Translations under genes and position numbers: made by a program
NCBI GenBank assembly: GCA_035272265.1
Contig: DATEQV010000070.1
Span: 1 to 5,454, forward strand
Length of the DNA: 5,454 nt
DNA from: Acidisphaera sp035272265
GTDB taxonomy: Bacteria; Pseudomonadota; Alphaproteobacteria; Acetobacterales; Acetobacteraceae
Reading direction: 5' to 3'
Part shown: positions 1 through 5,454 of the stretch, one piece after another
Layout of the letters: every line of letters starts with the position of its first letter
Numbering within the stretch: the stretch's first letter is position 1
The notes under the pieces: model-generated
What the model saw: only the letters and a program-made list of their open reading frames with translations
The model's database searches: none
What the model was told of the DNA's origin: nothing

Positions 1-1
1 C

Positions 2-379
2 GACCGCGAACTGGCGACCTTCATCGGCGGCGCCAACGTGCTGGCGGCCGAGGTGCAGGTCGCCGCTCCCGACGCGGTGCTGCTCGTCCCCGGCATCACC
101 AAGCTCGTGCGCGCGGCGACCGAAGCGCCTGCGGACGGCCAGATCTGGCTGGCGCTGCGTCCGGAGCGCCTGCGACTCGGCGCCGACGGCGCGAACGTCG
201 CCGAGGGCGTGCTCGAGGGGATCAGCTACCGCGGCGACGTCGTGACCCGCACGGTGCGCCTGCCGGACGGCTCCGCCCTGCGCGCCACCACCGCCGCGTC
301 GGATGGCGCCGAACCGCGCCCGGGCGACGCGCTGGCGCTCAGCTGGAGCCCCGACGCCTGCATCCTGCTCCGCGCGTGA
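2..379 (+). CDS. ABC transporter ATP-binding protein, PotA-like, C-terminal part (5' end outside window)
   Basis: This is the C-terminal 125 residues of an ATPase subunit that energises import through the two permeases that follow. The reading frame is open from the first bases of the window, so the gene starts upstream. No Walker or signature motif is visible because the nucleotide-binding domain lies outside. The first residues, DRELATFIGGANVLAAEV, resemble the junction (ADFIG.xN.L.G.V) after the ATPase core in PotA/FbpC-type proteins. The rest fits a TOBE domain: a RPERLRL strand near residue 55, then a YRGDVV segment, a RLPDGSALRA strand and the closing LSWSPDACILL. The GTG at 38 is an internal valine codon, not a start. 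The stop at 377-379 overlaps the next start by four bases (GTGA), which suggests translational coupling. The polyamine-type family is fairly clear; the substrate is not. Confidence 0.87.
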   Translation, partial: DRELATFIGGANVLAAEVQVAAPDAVLLVPGITKLVRAATEAPADGQIWLALRPERLRLGADGANVAEGVLEGISYRGDVVTRTVRLPDGSALRATTAASDGAEPRPGDALALSWSPDACILLRA

Positions 380-1194
380 ACCGGTTCCTCGTCCTCGCGC
401 CGGCCTGGGTGTGGCTGGCGGTCTTTCAGCTGCTGCCGCTGCTGATCGTGCTGGCCGTCAGCCTCGGCGAGCCGTCCGAGGGCATCCCGCCGGTCGCCTT
501 CAGGCTCAGCGGGGCCAGCTACGCCACCATCGCGGACGTCTTCTACCTGCGCGCGCTGGCGCAGAGCCTGCGGGTCGCGGGTGTGGCGTCGCTGGCCTGC
601 CTGCTGATCGGCTACCCGATGGCGCTGGCGATCGCCCGCGCCTCGGCGCGGCGCCGGCCGCTGCTGCTGACGCTGGTGATCCTGCCGTTCTGGACCGGGT
701 TCCTGCTGCGGCTGACCGCCTGGGTCGGGTTGCTGAAGGACGGCGGCTGGCTCGACACGGCGCTGGGCGCCGTGGGCCTGCCGCCCGCGCACCTGCTCTA
801 CACGCCGGCCGCGGTCTATCTCGGCATCACCTACTGCTATCTGCCGTTCATGGTTCTGCCGCTGTATGCGCGGCTCACCCGCCGCGAGATCGCGCTGGAG
901 GAAGCCGCGGCGGATCTCGGCGCCTCGCCCTGGCGTGTGTTCGCGACCGTCACGCTGCCGCTGTCGATCCCGGGGGTGATCGCCGGCCTGCTGCTGGTCT
1001 TCATCCCGGCGATGGGCGAGTACGTGATCCCCGAGCTGCTCGGCGGCCCGGGCGTCGAGACGATCGGCCGCGTTCTGTGGTCCGAGTTCTTCGACAACCG
1101 CGACTGGCCGACCGCTTCGGCGCTGGCGACGGTGCTGACGGTGGCCCTCGTGCTGCCTGCCGCCGCCTGGCAGTGGCGGCAGGGGCGGCGCTGA
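376..1194 (+). CDS. ABC transporter permease, PotB-like (first membrane subunit)
   Basis: An inner-membrane permease of 272 residues, the usual length for PotB/YdcU-type subunits of polyamine and opine importers. Six hydrophobic segments can be read at about residues 4-31, 62-88, 96-118, 141-166, 197-220 and 248-268. The cytoplasmic EAA loop, which docks onto the ATPase, is at residues 174-196 (LEEAAADLGASPWRVF, then ATVTLPL), followed by the typical IPAMGEYVIPELLGG segment. The GTG start at 376 lies inside the stop of the ATPase gene, and the protein begins directly with a hydrophobic helix (MNRFLVLAPAW), so this start is well supported although it has no independent Shine-Dalgarno spacer. 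The stop overlaps the next gene's ATG by one base. PotB-like family membership is firm. Polyamine itself as the substrate is only one option, since spermidine, putrescine, opine and aminoethylphosphonate systems all look alike here. Confidence 0.94.
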   Translation: MNRFLVLAPAWVWLAVFQLLPLLIVLAVSLGEPSEGIPPVAFRLSGASYATIADVFYLRALAQSLRVAGVASLACLLIGYPMALAIARASARRRPLLLTLVILPFWTGFLLRLTAWVGLLKDGGWLDTALGAVGLPPAHLLYTPAAVYLGITYCYLPFMVLPLYARLTRREIALEEAAADLGASPWRVFATVTLPLSIPGVIAGLLLVFIPAMGEYVIPELLGGPGVETIGRVLWSEFFDNRDWPTASALATVLTVALVLPAAAWQWRQGRR

Positions 1195-1973
1195 TGCGCG
1201 CGGTGCTGCTGCTCGGCTACGCCTTCCTCTATCTGCCGCTCGCGCTGATGGCGGTGTACGGCTTCAACGACAGCCGGCTGTTGACGGTGTGGACCGGGTT
1301 CTCCTGGCGCTGGTACGCCGCCCTGTGGAACGACGGGCAGGTCGTCGGCGCGGCGCTGCTGTCGCTGCGCATCGCCGCCGTCTCGGCCACGCTCGCGACT
1401 TGCTTGGGCGCCTGCGCGGGCGTCGCGCTGGCCCGCTTCGGGCGCTTTCGGGGACGCGGCGCCTTCGCCGGTGTGCTGGCGATCCCGCTGGTGATCCCCG
1501 ACGTCGTCGCCGGCCTGTCGCTGCTGCTGCTGTTCGTCGCCGCCGGCGTGCAGCGCGGCGCCGTCACCGTGACGCTTGCCCATGCCGGCTTCACGCTCGC
1601 GTATGTCGCGGTGGTCGTGCAGGCGCGGCTCGCCGACACCGGCATGGACCTGGAGGAAGCCGCGGCGGACCTCGGCGCGCCGCCGTGGCGCGTGTTCGCC
1701 AGCGTCACGCTGCCGCTGATGACGCCGGCGCTGGTGTCCGGCTGGCTGCTGGCGTTCACGCTCTCGCTGGACGATCTGGTGGTGGCGAGTTTCACCTCCG
1801 GCCCGGGTGCGACGACCTTGCCGATGGTGCTGTTCTCGCAGCTTCACCTGGGGCCGACCCCGGAGGTTTTCGCGCTGGCGACGGTGGTTCTGGCGATCGT
1901 GCTGGCCGCACTGCTCGACGCATGGCTGTTGCGACCTCGTGTCCGTGTTGCCGGAGTGCGGACCGCAGCGTAG
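1194..1973 (+). CDS. ABC transporter permease, PotC-like (second membrane subunit)
   Basis: The partner permease, 259 residues, forming the heterodimeric channel with the preceding gene. Membrane segments appear at about residues 3-24, 50-77, 88-114, 120-144, 178-200 and 225-250. The EAA loop is at residues 153-175 (LEEAAADLGAPPWRVF, then ASVTLPL). The stretch SLDDLVVASFTSGPGATTLP after it is a hallmark of PotC/YdcV-type subunits. The ATG at 1194 overlaps the previous stop (TGATG). The frame is open for almost 900 bases upstream, but that part is a shadow of the PotB frame; the short hydrophobic N-terminus MRAVLLLGYAFLYLPLALM and the family length select 1194. The last dozen residues (LRPRVRVAGVRTAA) form a basic cytoplasmic tail. 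Transport substrate unknown. Confidence 0.94.
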   Translation: MRAVLLLGYAFLYLPLALMAVYGFNDSRLLTVWTGFSWRWYAALWNDGQVVGAALLSLRIAAVSATLATCLGACAGVALARFGRFRGRGAFAGVLAIPLVIPDVVAGLSLLLLFVAAGVQRGAVTVTLAHAGFTLAYVAVVVQARLADTGMDLEEAAADLGAPPWRVFASVTLPLMTPALVSGWLLAFTLSLDDLVVASFTSGPGATTLPMVLFSQLHLGPTPEVFALATVVLAIVLAALLDAWLLRPRVRVAGVRTAA

Positions 1974-1992
1974 TTTTTCGCCCGCTCCGACC

Positions 1993-1997
1993 GAGGA
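1993..1997 (+). promoter_or_regulatory. Ribosome binding site of the first aminotransferase
   Basis: GAGGA lies eight bases before the ATG at 2006, inside the 32-base spacer after the PotC-like gene. It matters because the aminotransferase frame is open back to 1289 with no stop, so the start has to be chosen by this site and by the 400-residue family length. The spacer begins with a run of five T (1974-1978) and shows no convincing promoter or operator. Confidence 0.6.
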
Positions 1998-2005
1998 ATC
2001 CGAGG

Positions 2006-3208
2006 ATGTCGCTGACCGCCGAACGCCTGGACCGCATCAGCCCGAGCCAGACGATCGCCATCTCCACCAAGGCCCGCGCGCTGAAGGCGGCGGGCCGCGA
2101 CGTGATCAGCCTGTCGGCCGGCGAGCCCGACTTCGACACGCCGCAGAACGTCAAGGACGCGGCGATCCGCGCCATCCAGGCGGGCGACACGAAATACACC
2201 GACGTCGCCGGCACGCCCGCGCTGCGCAAGGCTGTCGCGGAGAAGTTCCGCCGCGACAGCGGGATCGACTACAAGCCGGAGGAGATCATCATCTCCACCG
2301 GCGGCAAGCAGGTCATCTACAACGCGATGGTGGCCACGCTGAACGCGGGCGACGAGGTGATCATCCCGAGCCCGTGCTGGGTGAGCTATCCCGACATCGT
2401 GGCGCTCGCCGACGGCACGCCGGTGATCGTGCCGTGCAGCCAGAACCACGGCTTCAAGCTGCGTCCCGAGGACCTGGAGGCCGCGATCACGCCGCGCACC
2501 CGCTGGTTCATGCTCAATAGCCCGTGCAACCCGACGGGTGCCGCGTATTCGGCCGACGAGCTGCGCGCGCTGACCGATGTGCTGCTGCGTCATCCGCACG
2601 TCTGGGTTTTCACCGACGATATCTACGAGAAGCTGGTCTATGGCGGCTTCGAGCCGGCGACGATCGTGCAGGTGGAGCCGCGGCTGCGCGACCGCACGGT
2701 GACGATGAACGGCTGCAGCAAGGCCTATGCGATGACCGGCTGGCGCATCGGCTTCGCTGGCGCTCCGGTCGCGCTGATCAAGGCGATGGACAAGCTGCAG
2801 TCGCAGAGCACGTCGAACACCTCGTCGATCAGCCAGGCCGCGGCGGTCGAGGCGCTGAACGGTCCGCAGGACTCCATCCCCGCGATGGTCAAGGTGTACG
2901 AGCAGCGGCGCGATCTTGTCGTGGACATGCTCAACAAGTCGCCGGGCATCCACTGCCACAAGCCGGAGGGCGCGTTCTACGTCTTCCCCTCGATCCACGG
3001 CTGCATCGGCAAGACCACGCCGAAGGGTGCCAAGATCGTCGACGACGAGTCGTTCGTCATCGCGCTGCTGGACGAGGAAGGTGTCGCAGCGGTGCACGGT
3101 GCGGCGTTCATGTATTCCGGCCATTTCCGCATCAGCTACGCGACCGACACCGACAGCCTGCGCACCGCCTGTGAGCGCATCCAGCGCTTCTGCCGCGGCC
3201 TGAGCTGA
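2006..3208 (+). CDS. aatA: Class I PLP-dependent aminotransferase, AatA-type (aspartate aminotransferase family), copy 1
   Basis: A cytoplasmic pyridoxal-phosphate enzyme of 400 residues, exactly the length of alphaproteobacterial AatA. Enzymes of this subgroup transaminate aspartate with 2-oxoglutarate, and some also act on aromatic amino acids or prephenate. Visible residues: GEPDF (39-43), GGKQ (99-102), Trp125 in PCWVSYP, which stacks on the cofactor, Asn175 in CNPTG, Asp204 and Tyr207 in TDDIYE, the Schiff-base Lys239 in SKAYAMTGWRIGF, and Arg375 in FRISYATD, which binds the substrate carboxylate. The N-terminal PSQT (13-16) fits the lid segment that closes over the substrate. Oddities: cysteines at 124, 174 and 237, where the paralog downstream has Tyr, Asn and Val, and an unusual AFMYSGHF before Arg375. 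It starts 32 bases after the permease gene, so it probably belongs to the transporter operon. Fold and catalysis are sure; the amino donor is not. Confidence 0.95.
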   Translation: MSLTAERLDRISPSQTIAISTKARALKAAGRDVISLSAGEPDFDTPQNVKDAAIRAIQAGDTKYTDVAGTPALRKAVAEKFRRDSGIDYKPEEIIISTGGKQVIYNAMVATLNAGDEVIIPSPCWVSYPDIVALADGTPVIVPCSQNHGFKLRPEDLEAAITPRTRWFMLNSPCNPTGAAYSADELRALTDVLLRHPHVWVFTDDIYEKLVYGGFEPATIVQVEPRLRDRTVTMNGCSKAYAMTGWRIGFAGAPVALIKAMDKLQSQSTSNTSSISQAAAVEALNGPQDSIPAMVKVYEQRRDLVVDMLNKSPGIHCHKPEGAFYVFPSIHGCIGKTTPKGAKIVDDESFVIALLDEEGVAAVHGAAFMYSGHFRISYATDTDSLRTACERIQRFCRGLS

Positions 3209-3221
3209 CCCGGAGCAACTG

Positions 3222-3470
3222 ATGGGCCACCATCGCATTCCTGTCTCGTCAGAGGGCGCCTTGGTCCTGCCGGAGGAACTGCGGCAGCAGCTTCACCTCC
3301 AGTGCGGCGGCGTCCTCATCGCCCACAACGAGAACGGCCGGCTGGTACTGGAGTCCGCCGAGGACCGGGTAAGCCGCGCGCAGGCGATCATCCGTCAGTA
3401 CGCGACGAACACCGTGGGCGTGGTCGATGAGCTGATCGCGGAACGTCGCGCGGAGGCAGCGCGGGAATAG
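3222..3470 (+). CDS. vapB: VapB-type antitoxin, AbrB/MazE/SpoVT fold
   Basis: A small protein of 82 residues, the antitoxin of a type II toxin-antitoxin pair. Residues 5-45 (RIPVSSEGALVLPEELRQQL, then a GGVLIAHNENGRLVLES hairpin) match the swapped-hairpin AbrB fold that binds DNA as a dimer. Residues 48-82 form a charged helical tail ending in VDELIAERRAEAARE, the kind of segment that wraps around and blocks the PIN toxin. GGAG at 3212-3215 is six bases before the ATG. Only 13 bases separate it from the aminotransferase stop, so a private autoregulated promoter, usual for VapBC, would have to lie inside the aminotransferase gene; I see no clear palindromic operator. The toxin gene starts one base after its stop. 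Confidence is high for fold and pairing; the symbol follows the partner. Confidence 0.9.
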   Translation: MGHHRIPVSSEGALVLPEELRQQLHLQCGGVLIAHNENGRLVLESAEDRVSRAQAIIRQYATNTVGVVDELIAERRAEAARE

Positions 3471-3471
3471 C

Positions 3472-3852
3472 GTGGTTCTCGACTCCTCGGCTGTCCTCGC
3501 GGTGCTTTTCGAAGAGCCCGGTGCCGATGTCGTCAGGCAACACGTTAGCGGAGCTTCGCTGGGTGTCGCCAACCTCGCCGAGGTACTGGCGAAGCTCGGT
3601 GACCGTGGCGTCAGCGCAGATCACGGCGTGGCGGCTGTCGACATGCTCGGAATGGATATCCGGCCGATGACGAAGTCTCAGGCGATCCTGTCGGCCGGGA
3701 TGCGTGGCGCGACGCGCAACTCGGGGCTATCGCTCGCTGATCGAGCCTGCCTCGCGCTCGCCAAAGAGCTCGGCACGTCGGGGCTGACCGCAGATCGGCA
3801 ATGTGCGGCCGTTGCCGATGCGGTCGGGGTGCGCGTAGAGCTGATTAGATAA
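3472..3852 (+). CDS. vapC: VapC-type toxin, PIN-domain ribonuclease
   Basis: A 126-residue PIN-domain protein, the toxin half of the pair. Family members are Mg2+-dependent endoribonucleases that cut tRNA or rRNA and stop translation until the antitoxin binds. The four acidic active-site residues can be seen: Asp4 in VLDSSAVLAVL, Glu37 in NLAEVLAKL, Asp90 in LSLADRACLALA and Asp108 in LTADRQ. All are in their usual places, so the toxin looks intact. The start is GTG at 3472, one base after the antitoxin stop, with GGGA at 3463-3466 as a possible ribosome site; this spacing suggests coupled translation. GC over 3481-3840 is about 67% by hand count, slightly below parts of the neighbouring genes, and the gene ends with an AGA arginine codon, uncommon in such DNA. 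These are only weak hints of transfer. The RNA target cannot be predicted. Confidence 0.93.
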   Translation: MVLDSSAVLAVLFEEPGADVVRQHVSGASLGVANLAEVLAKLGDRGVSADHGVAAVDMLGMDIRPMTKSQAILSAGMRGATRNSGLSLADRACLALAKELGTSGLTADRQCAAVADAVGVRVELIR

Positions 3853-3865
3853 CGGGACCGTCAAC

Positions 3866-5068
3866 ATGCCTGCCCTCGCGAAGCGACTTGACAAGGTTCC
3901 CGTCGCCGCCACCGTGCAGATGACGATCCGTGCGCGCGAGCTGCGCACCGCCGGGCACGACGTCATCGCGCTCACCATCGGCGAGCCCGATTTCGCCACC
4001 CCGGCGCATGCGATCGAGGCCGCGCATCAGGCGGCACTTCGCGGCGAAACCAAATACCCGCCGCACGACGGAACGCCCGCGCTGAAGCAGGCGGTGCAGC
4101 GCAAGTTCGCGCGCGACAACGGGCTGGATTTTCCGCTCGACCAGATCTGCGTCACCAACGGCGGCAAGCAGGCGATCTTCAACGCGCTGATGGCGACCGT
4201 CGATGCCGGCGACGAGGTCGTCATCCCCGCACCCTACTGGGGCGCCTATCCGCTGATGGCGCGTTTCGCGGGCGGCGAGCCGGTGTTCGTCAACTGCCCG
4301 CAAAACAACGGCTTCCGCCTGCGCCCCGAGGACCTCGACGCCGCCGTCACGCCGCGCACCAAGTGGCTGATGCTGAACTTCCCGAACAACCCGACGGGGG
4401 CTGCCACCGACGCCGACCAGCTCGGCGCGCTCGCCGCCGTCATGCGCCGCCATCCGCATGTCTGGATCATGTCGGACGACATGTACGAGCACCTGACCTA
4501 CGACGGCTTCCGTCACGCGACGATGGCCGCCGCCGCGCCCGACCTGCGCGACCGCACCGTCACGATCAGCGGCGTGTCGAAGACCTACGCCATGACCGGC
4601 TGGCGCATCGGCTTCGCCGGCGGCCCGCGCGACCTGATCTGCGCGATGGTCAACGTGCAGGGACAGTCGTCGGTCGGCGCCTCGCCGATCACGCAGGCCG
4701 CCGCCGCCGCGGCGCTCGACGGACCGCAGGACCAGGTGGCCGAGCAGGTCGCCGCCTATCGCCGCCGCCGCGATCTGGTGGTGGACGGGTTGAACGCCTG
4801 CCGCGGCATCCAGTGCCATCGCCCCGAAGGCGCGTTCTACGTCTTCCCCAACGTCGCCGGCTGCCTCGGCCGCCGCACCGCCGGCGGACGCGCGATCGAG
4901 ACCGACGAGGACCTGGCGCTCGCCCTTCTCGAGGAAGCGCATGTCGCGACCGTCGCCGGTGTCGGTTTCGGCATGAGTCCCTACCTGCGCATCAGCTACG
5001 CGACCGACGACGCGGCCCTCGCCGAGGCGATGCGGCGCATGCAGGCGTTCTGCGCCGCCCTGCGGTGA
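3866..5068 (+). CDS. Class I PLP-dependent aminotransferase, AatA-like paralog, copy 2
   Basis: A second aminotransferase, again 400 residues, aligning without gaps to the gene at 2006-3208 with about 217 identical positions. The catalytic frame is kept: GEPDF (39-43), GGKQ (99-102), Trp125, Asn175 in NNPTG, Asp204 and Tyr207 in SDDMYE, Lys239 in SKTYAMTGWRIGF, Arg375 in LRISYATD. Differences from the usual AatA pattern cluster near the substrate: the N-terminal lid is VAAT (13-16) instead of PS.T, PYWVSYP has become PYWGAYP (Val126Gly, Ser127Ala), and the segment after GQS reads SVGASPITQ where copy 1 has TSNTSSISQ. This suggests a different or broader substrate, but that is inference. The ATG at 3866 is 13 bases after the toxin stop, with GGGA at 3854-3857 as a modest ribosome site. 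The stop overlaps the start of the acetyltransferase gene by four bases. Confidence 0.94.
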   Translation: MPALAKRLDKVPVAATVQMTIRARELRTAGHDVIALTIGEPDFATPAHAIEAAHQAALRGETKYPPHDGTPALKQAVQRKFARDNGLDFPLDQICVTNGGKQAIFNALMATVDAGDEVVIPAPYWGAYPLMARFAGGEPVFVNCPQNNGFRLRPEDLDAAVTPRTKWLMLNFPNNPTGAATDADQLGALAAVMRRHPHVWIMSDDMYEHLTYDGFRHATMAAAAPDLRDRTVTISGVSKTYAMTGWRIGFAGGPRDLICAMVNVQGQSSVGASPITQAAAAAALDGPQDQVAEQVAAYRRRRDLVVDGLNACRGIQCHRPEGAFYVFPNVAGCLGRRTAGGRAIETDEDLALALLEEAHVATVAGVGFGMSPYLRISYATDDAALAEAMRRMQAFCAALR

Positions 5069-5454
5069 CTCTTTCGCTCCGGCCCGGCCGCGACGACGAT
5101 GCGGACGCGATCATCGCGCTGATCGGCGCGTGCTGGTCCGAGTATCCGGGCATCGGGCTGGACGTCGACGGCGAGCTGCCGGAGCTGCGCGCACTCGCCA
5201 CCTGGACCAGCGCGAAAGGCGGCGCATTCTGGGTTGCCGAAGCGGCCGGCGCGATTGCCGGCACGGCCGGCGTGCTGCCGGACGGCGCGGGTGCATGGCG
5301 CATCACCCGCATGTATGTCGCCGCGGACCAGCGCGGCACCGGTCTCGCCGATGCCTTGCTGGCGCAGGCGGAGTCGTTTGCCCGCGACGCCGGCGCGAGG
5401 CGGCTGACCCTGTTCAGCGACACCCGCTTCGCCCGCGCGCATCGCTTCTACGAG
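5065..5454 (+). CDS. GNAT-family N-acetyltransferase, N-terminal part (3' end outside window)
   Basis: The first 130 residues of an acetyl-CoA-dependent acetyltransferase, open to the end of the window. The start is GTG at 5065, overlapping the aminotransferase stop as GTGA; the protein then begins MTLSLRPGRDDDADAIIALI, the standard GNAT opening strand (RPG..DD) and helix. Residues 82-95 (RMYVAADQRGTGLADALL) are motif A, with the acetyl-CoA-binding pattern R90-x-x-G93-x-A95. The window ends in RLTLFSDTRFARAHRFYE, the usual motif B region that precedes a GF ending, so only a few dozen residues are probably missing. The position at the end of the operon fits acetylation of an amino compound handled by the upstream genes, or detoxification, but GNAT substrates cannot be read from such motifs. 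Confidence 0.9.
   Translation, partial: MTLSLRPGRDDDADAIIALIGACWSEYPGIGLDVDGELPELRALATWTSAKGGAFWVAEAAGAIAGTAGVLPDGAGAWRITRMYVAADQRGTGLADALLAQAESFARDAGARRLTLFSDTRFARAHRFYE

Noticed and set aside
303..1193. Upstream extension of the PotC-like frame, as if a 556-residue protein
   Set aside because: This part overlaps the PotB-like gene in another frame and reads as Arg/Ala/Pro-rich noise; the permease begins at the ATG at 1194 with a normal first membrane helix.
837..1847. Minus-strand open frame of 336 codons opposite the permeases
   Set aside because: The translation is dominated by Gln, Arg and His repeats, typical of antisense reading of Leu/Ala-rich membrane protein genes.
1957..1978. Possible terminator at the end of the PotC-like gene: short hairpin (TGCG/CGCA, three-base loop) followed by five T
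   Set aside because: The stem is only four pairs, lies within the coding sequence, and is separated from the T run by six bases, so it is too weak to call.
1289..2005. Upstream extension of the aminotransferase copy 1 frame, suggesting a fusion
   Set aside because: The extension is an Arg-rich shadow of the PotC-like gene. A good ribosome site and the exact family length place the start at 2006.
1844..3238. Long open frame on the minus strand (464 codons) opposite aminotransferase copy 1
   Set aside because: It mirrors a clear aminotransferase gene with full motifs. Its translation is rich in Arg, Asp, His and Val without recognisable domains, as expected for the antisense frame of high-GC coding DNA.
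3222..3852. Toxin-antitoxin pair as a clearly foreign island by base composition
   Set aside because: Hand counts give about 67% GC, only slightly lower than segments of the flanking genes, which themselves range from under 60 to over 70%. Composition alone does not support transfer.
3845..4942. Long open frame on the minus strand (365 codons) opposite aminotransferase copy 2
   Set aside because: Same pattern as the antisense frame opposite copy 1: a low-complexity translation (GGAAAEAAGDVGEDVE and similar). Both copies having one shows it follows from conserved codon use on the coding strand.

Overview
This window is a high-GC, densely packed stretch of bacterial chromosome with every gene on the + strand. 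The GC content (about two thirds or more wherever I counted), the GTG starts, the overlapping stop/start codons and the close match of the aminotransferases to the 400-residue AatA-type enzymes of alphaproteobacteria suggest an alphaproteobacterium, perhaps of the Rhodospirillales/Acetobacterales. That placement is an inference from composition and family resemblance, not from a marker gene.

Layout: (1) 2-379, the C-terminal end of a PotA-like ABC-transporter ATPase, cut by the window edge; (2) 376-1194, a PotB-like permease; (3) 1194-1973, a PotC-like permease; (4) 2006-3208, a class I PLP-dependent aminotransferase of AatA type; (5) 3222-3470 and 3472-3852, a VapBC-type toxin-antitoxin pair (AbrB-fold antitoxin, then PIN-domain toxin); (6) 3866-5068, a second aminotransferase that is a paralog of the first; (7) 5065-5454, a GNAT-family N-acetyltransferase that runs off the window. 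The largest gap between genes is 32 bases, so there are no long non-coding stretches. I see no RNA genes, CRISPR, insertion sequences or convincing terminators.

How the genes work together: the first three form a polyamine/opine-type ABC importer whose solute-binding protein must lie outside the window. The start/stop overlaps (GTGA at 376-379, TGATG at 1192-1196, GTGA at 5065-5068) and gaps of 1 to 32 bases point to one transcription unit. A plausible reading is import of an amino compound followed by transamination and perhaps N-acetylation, but the substrate cannot be read from the sequence.

The most notable point is that a complete toxin-antitoxin pair sits between the two aminotransferase paralogs with exactly 13 bases on each side. 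The two aminotransferases are both 400 residues, align without a single gap, and match at about 217 positions (54%, counted by hand). They share the catalytic residues but differ at several positions around the substrate and cofactor.
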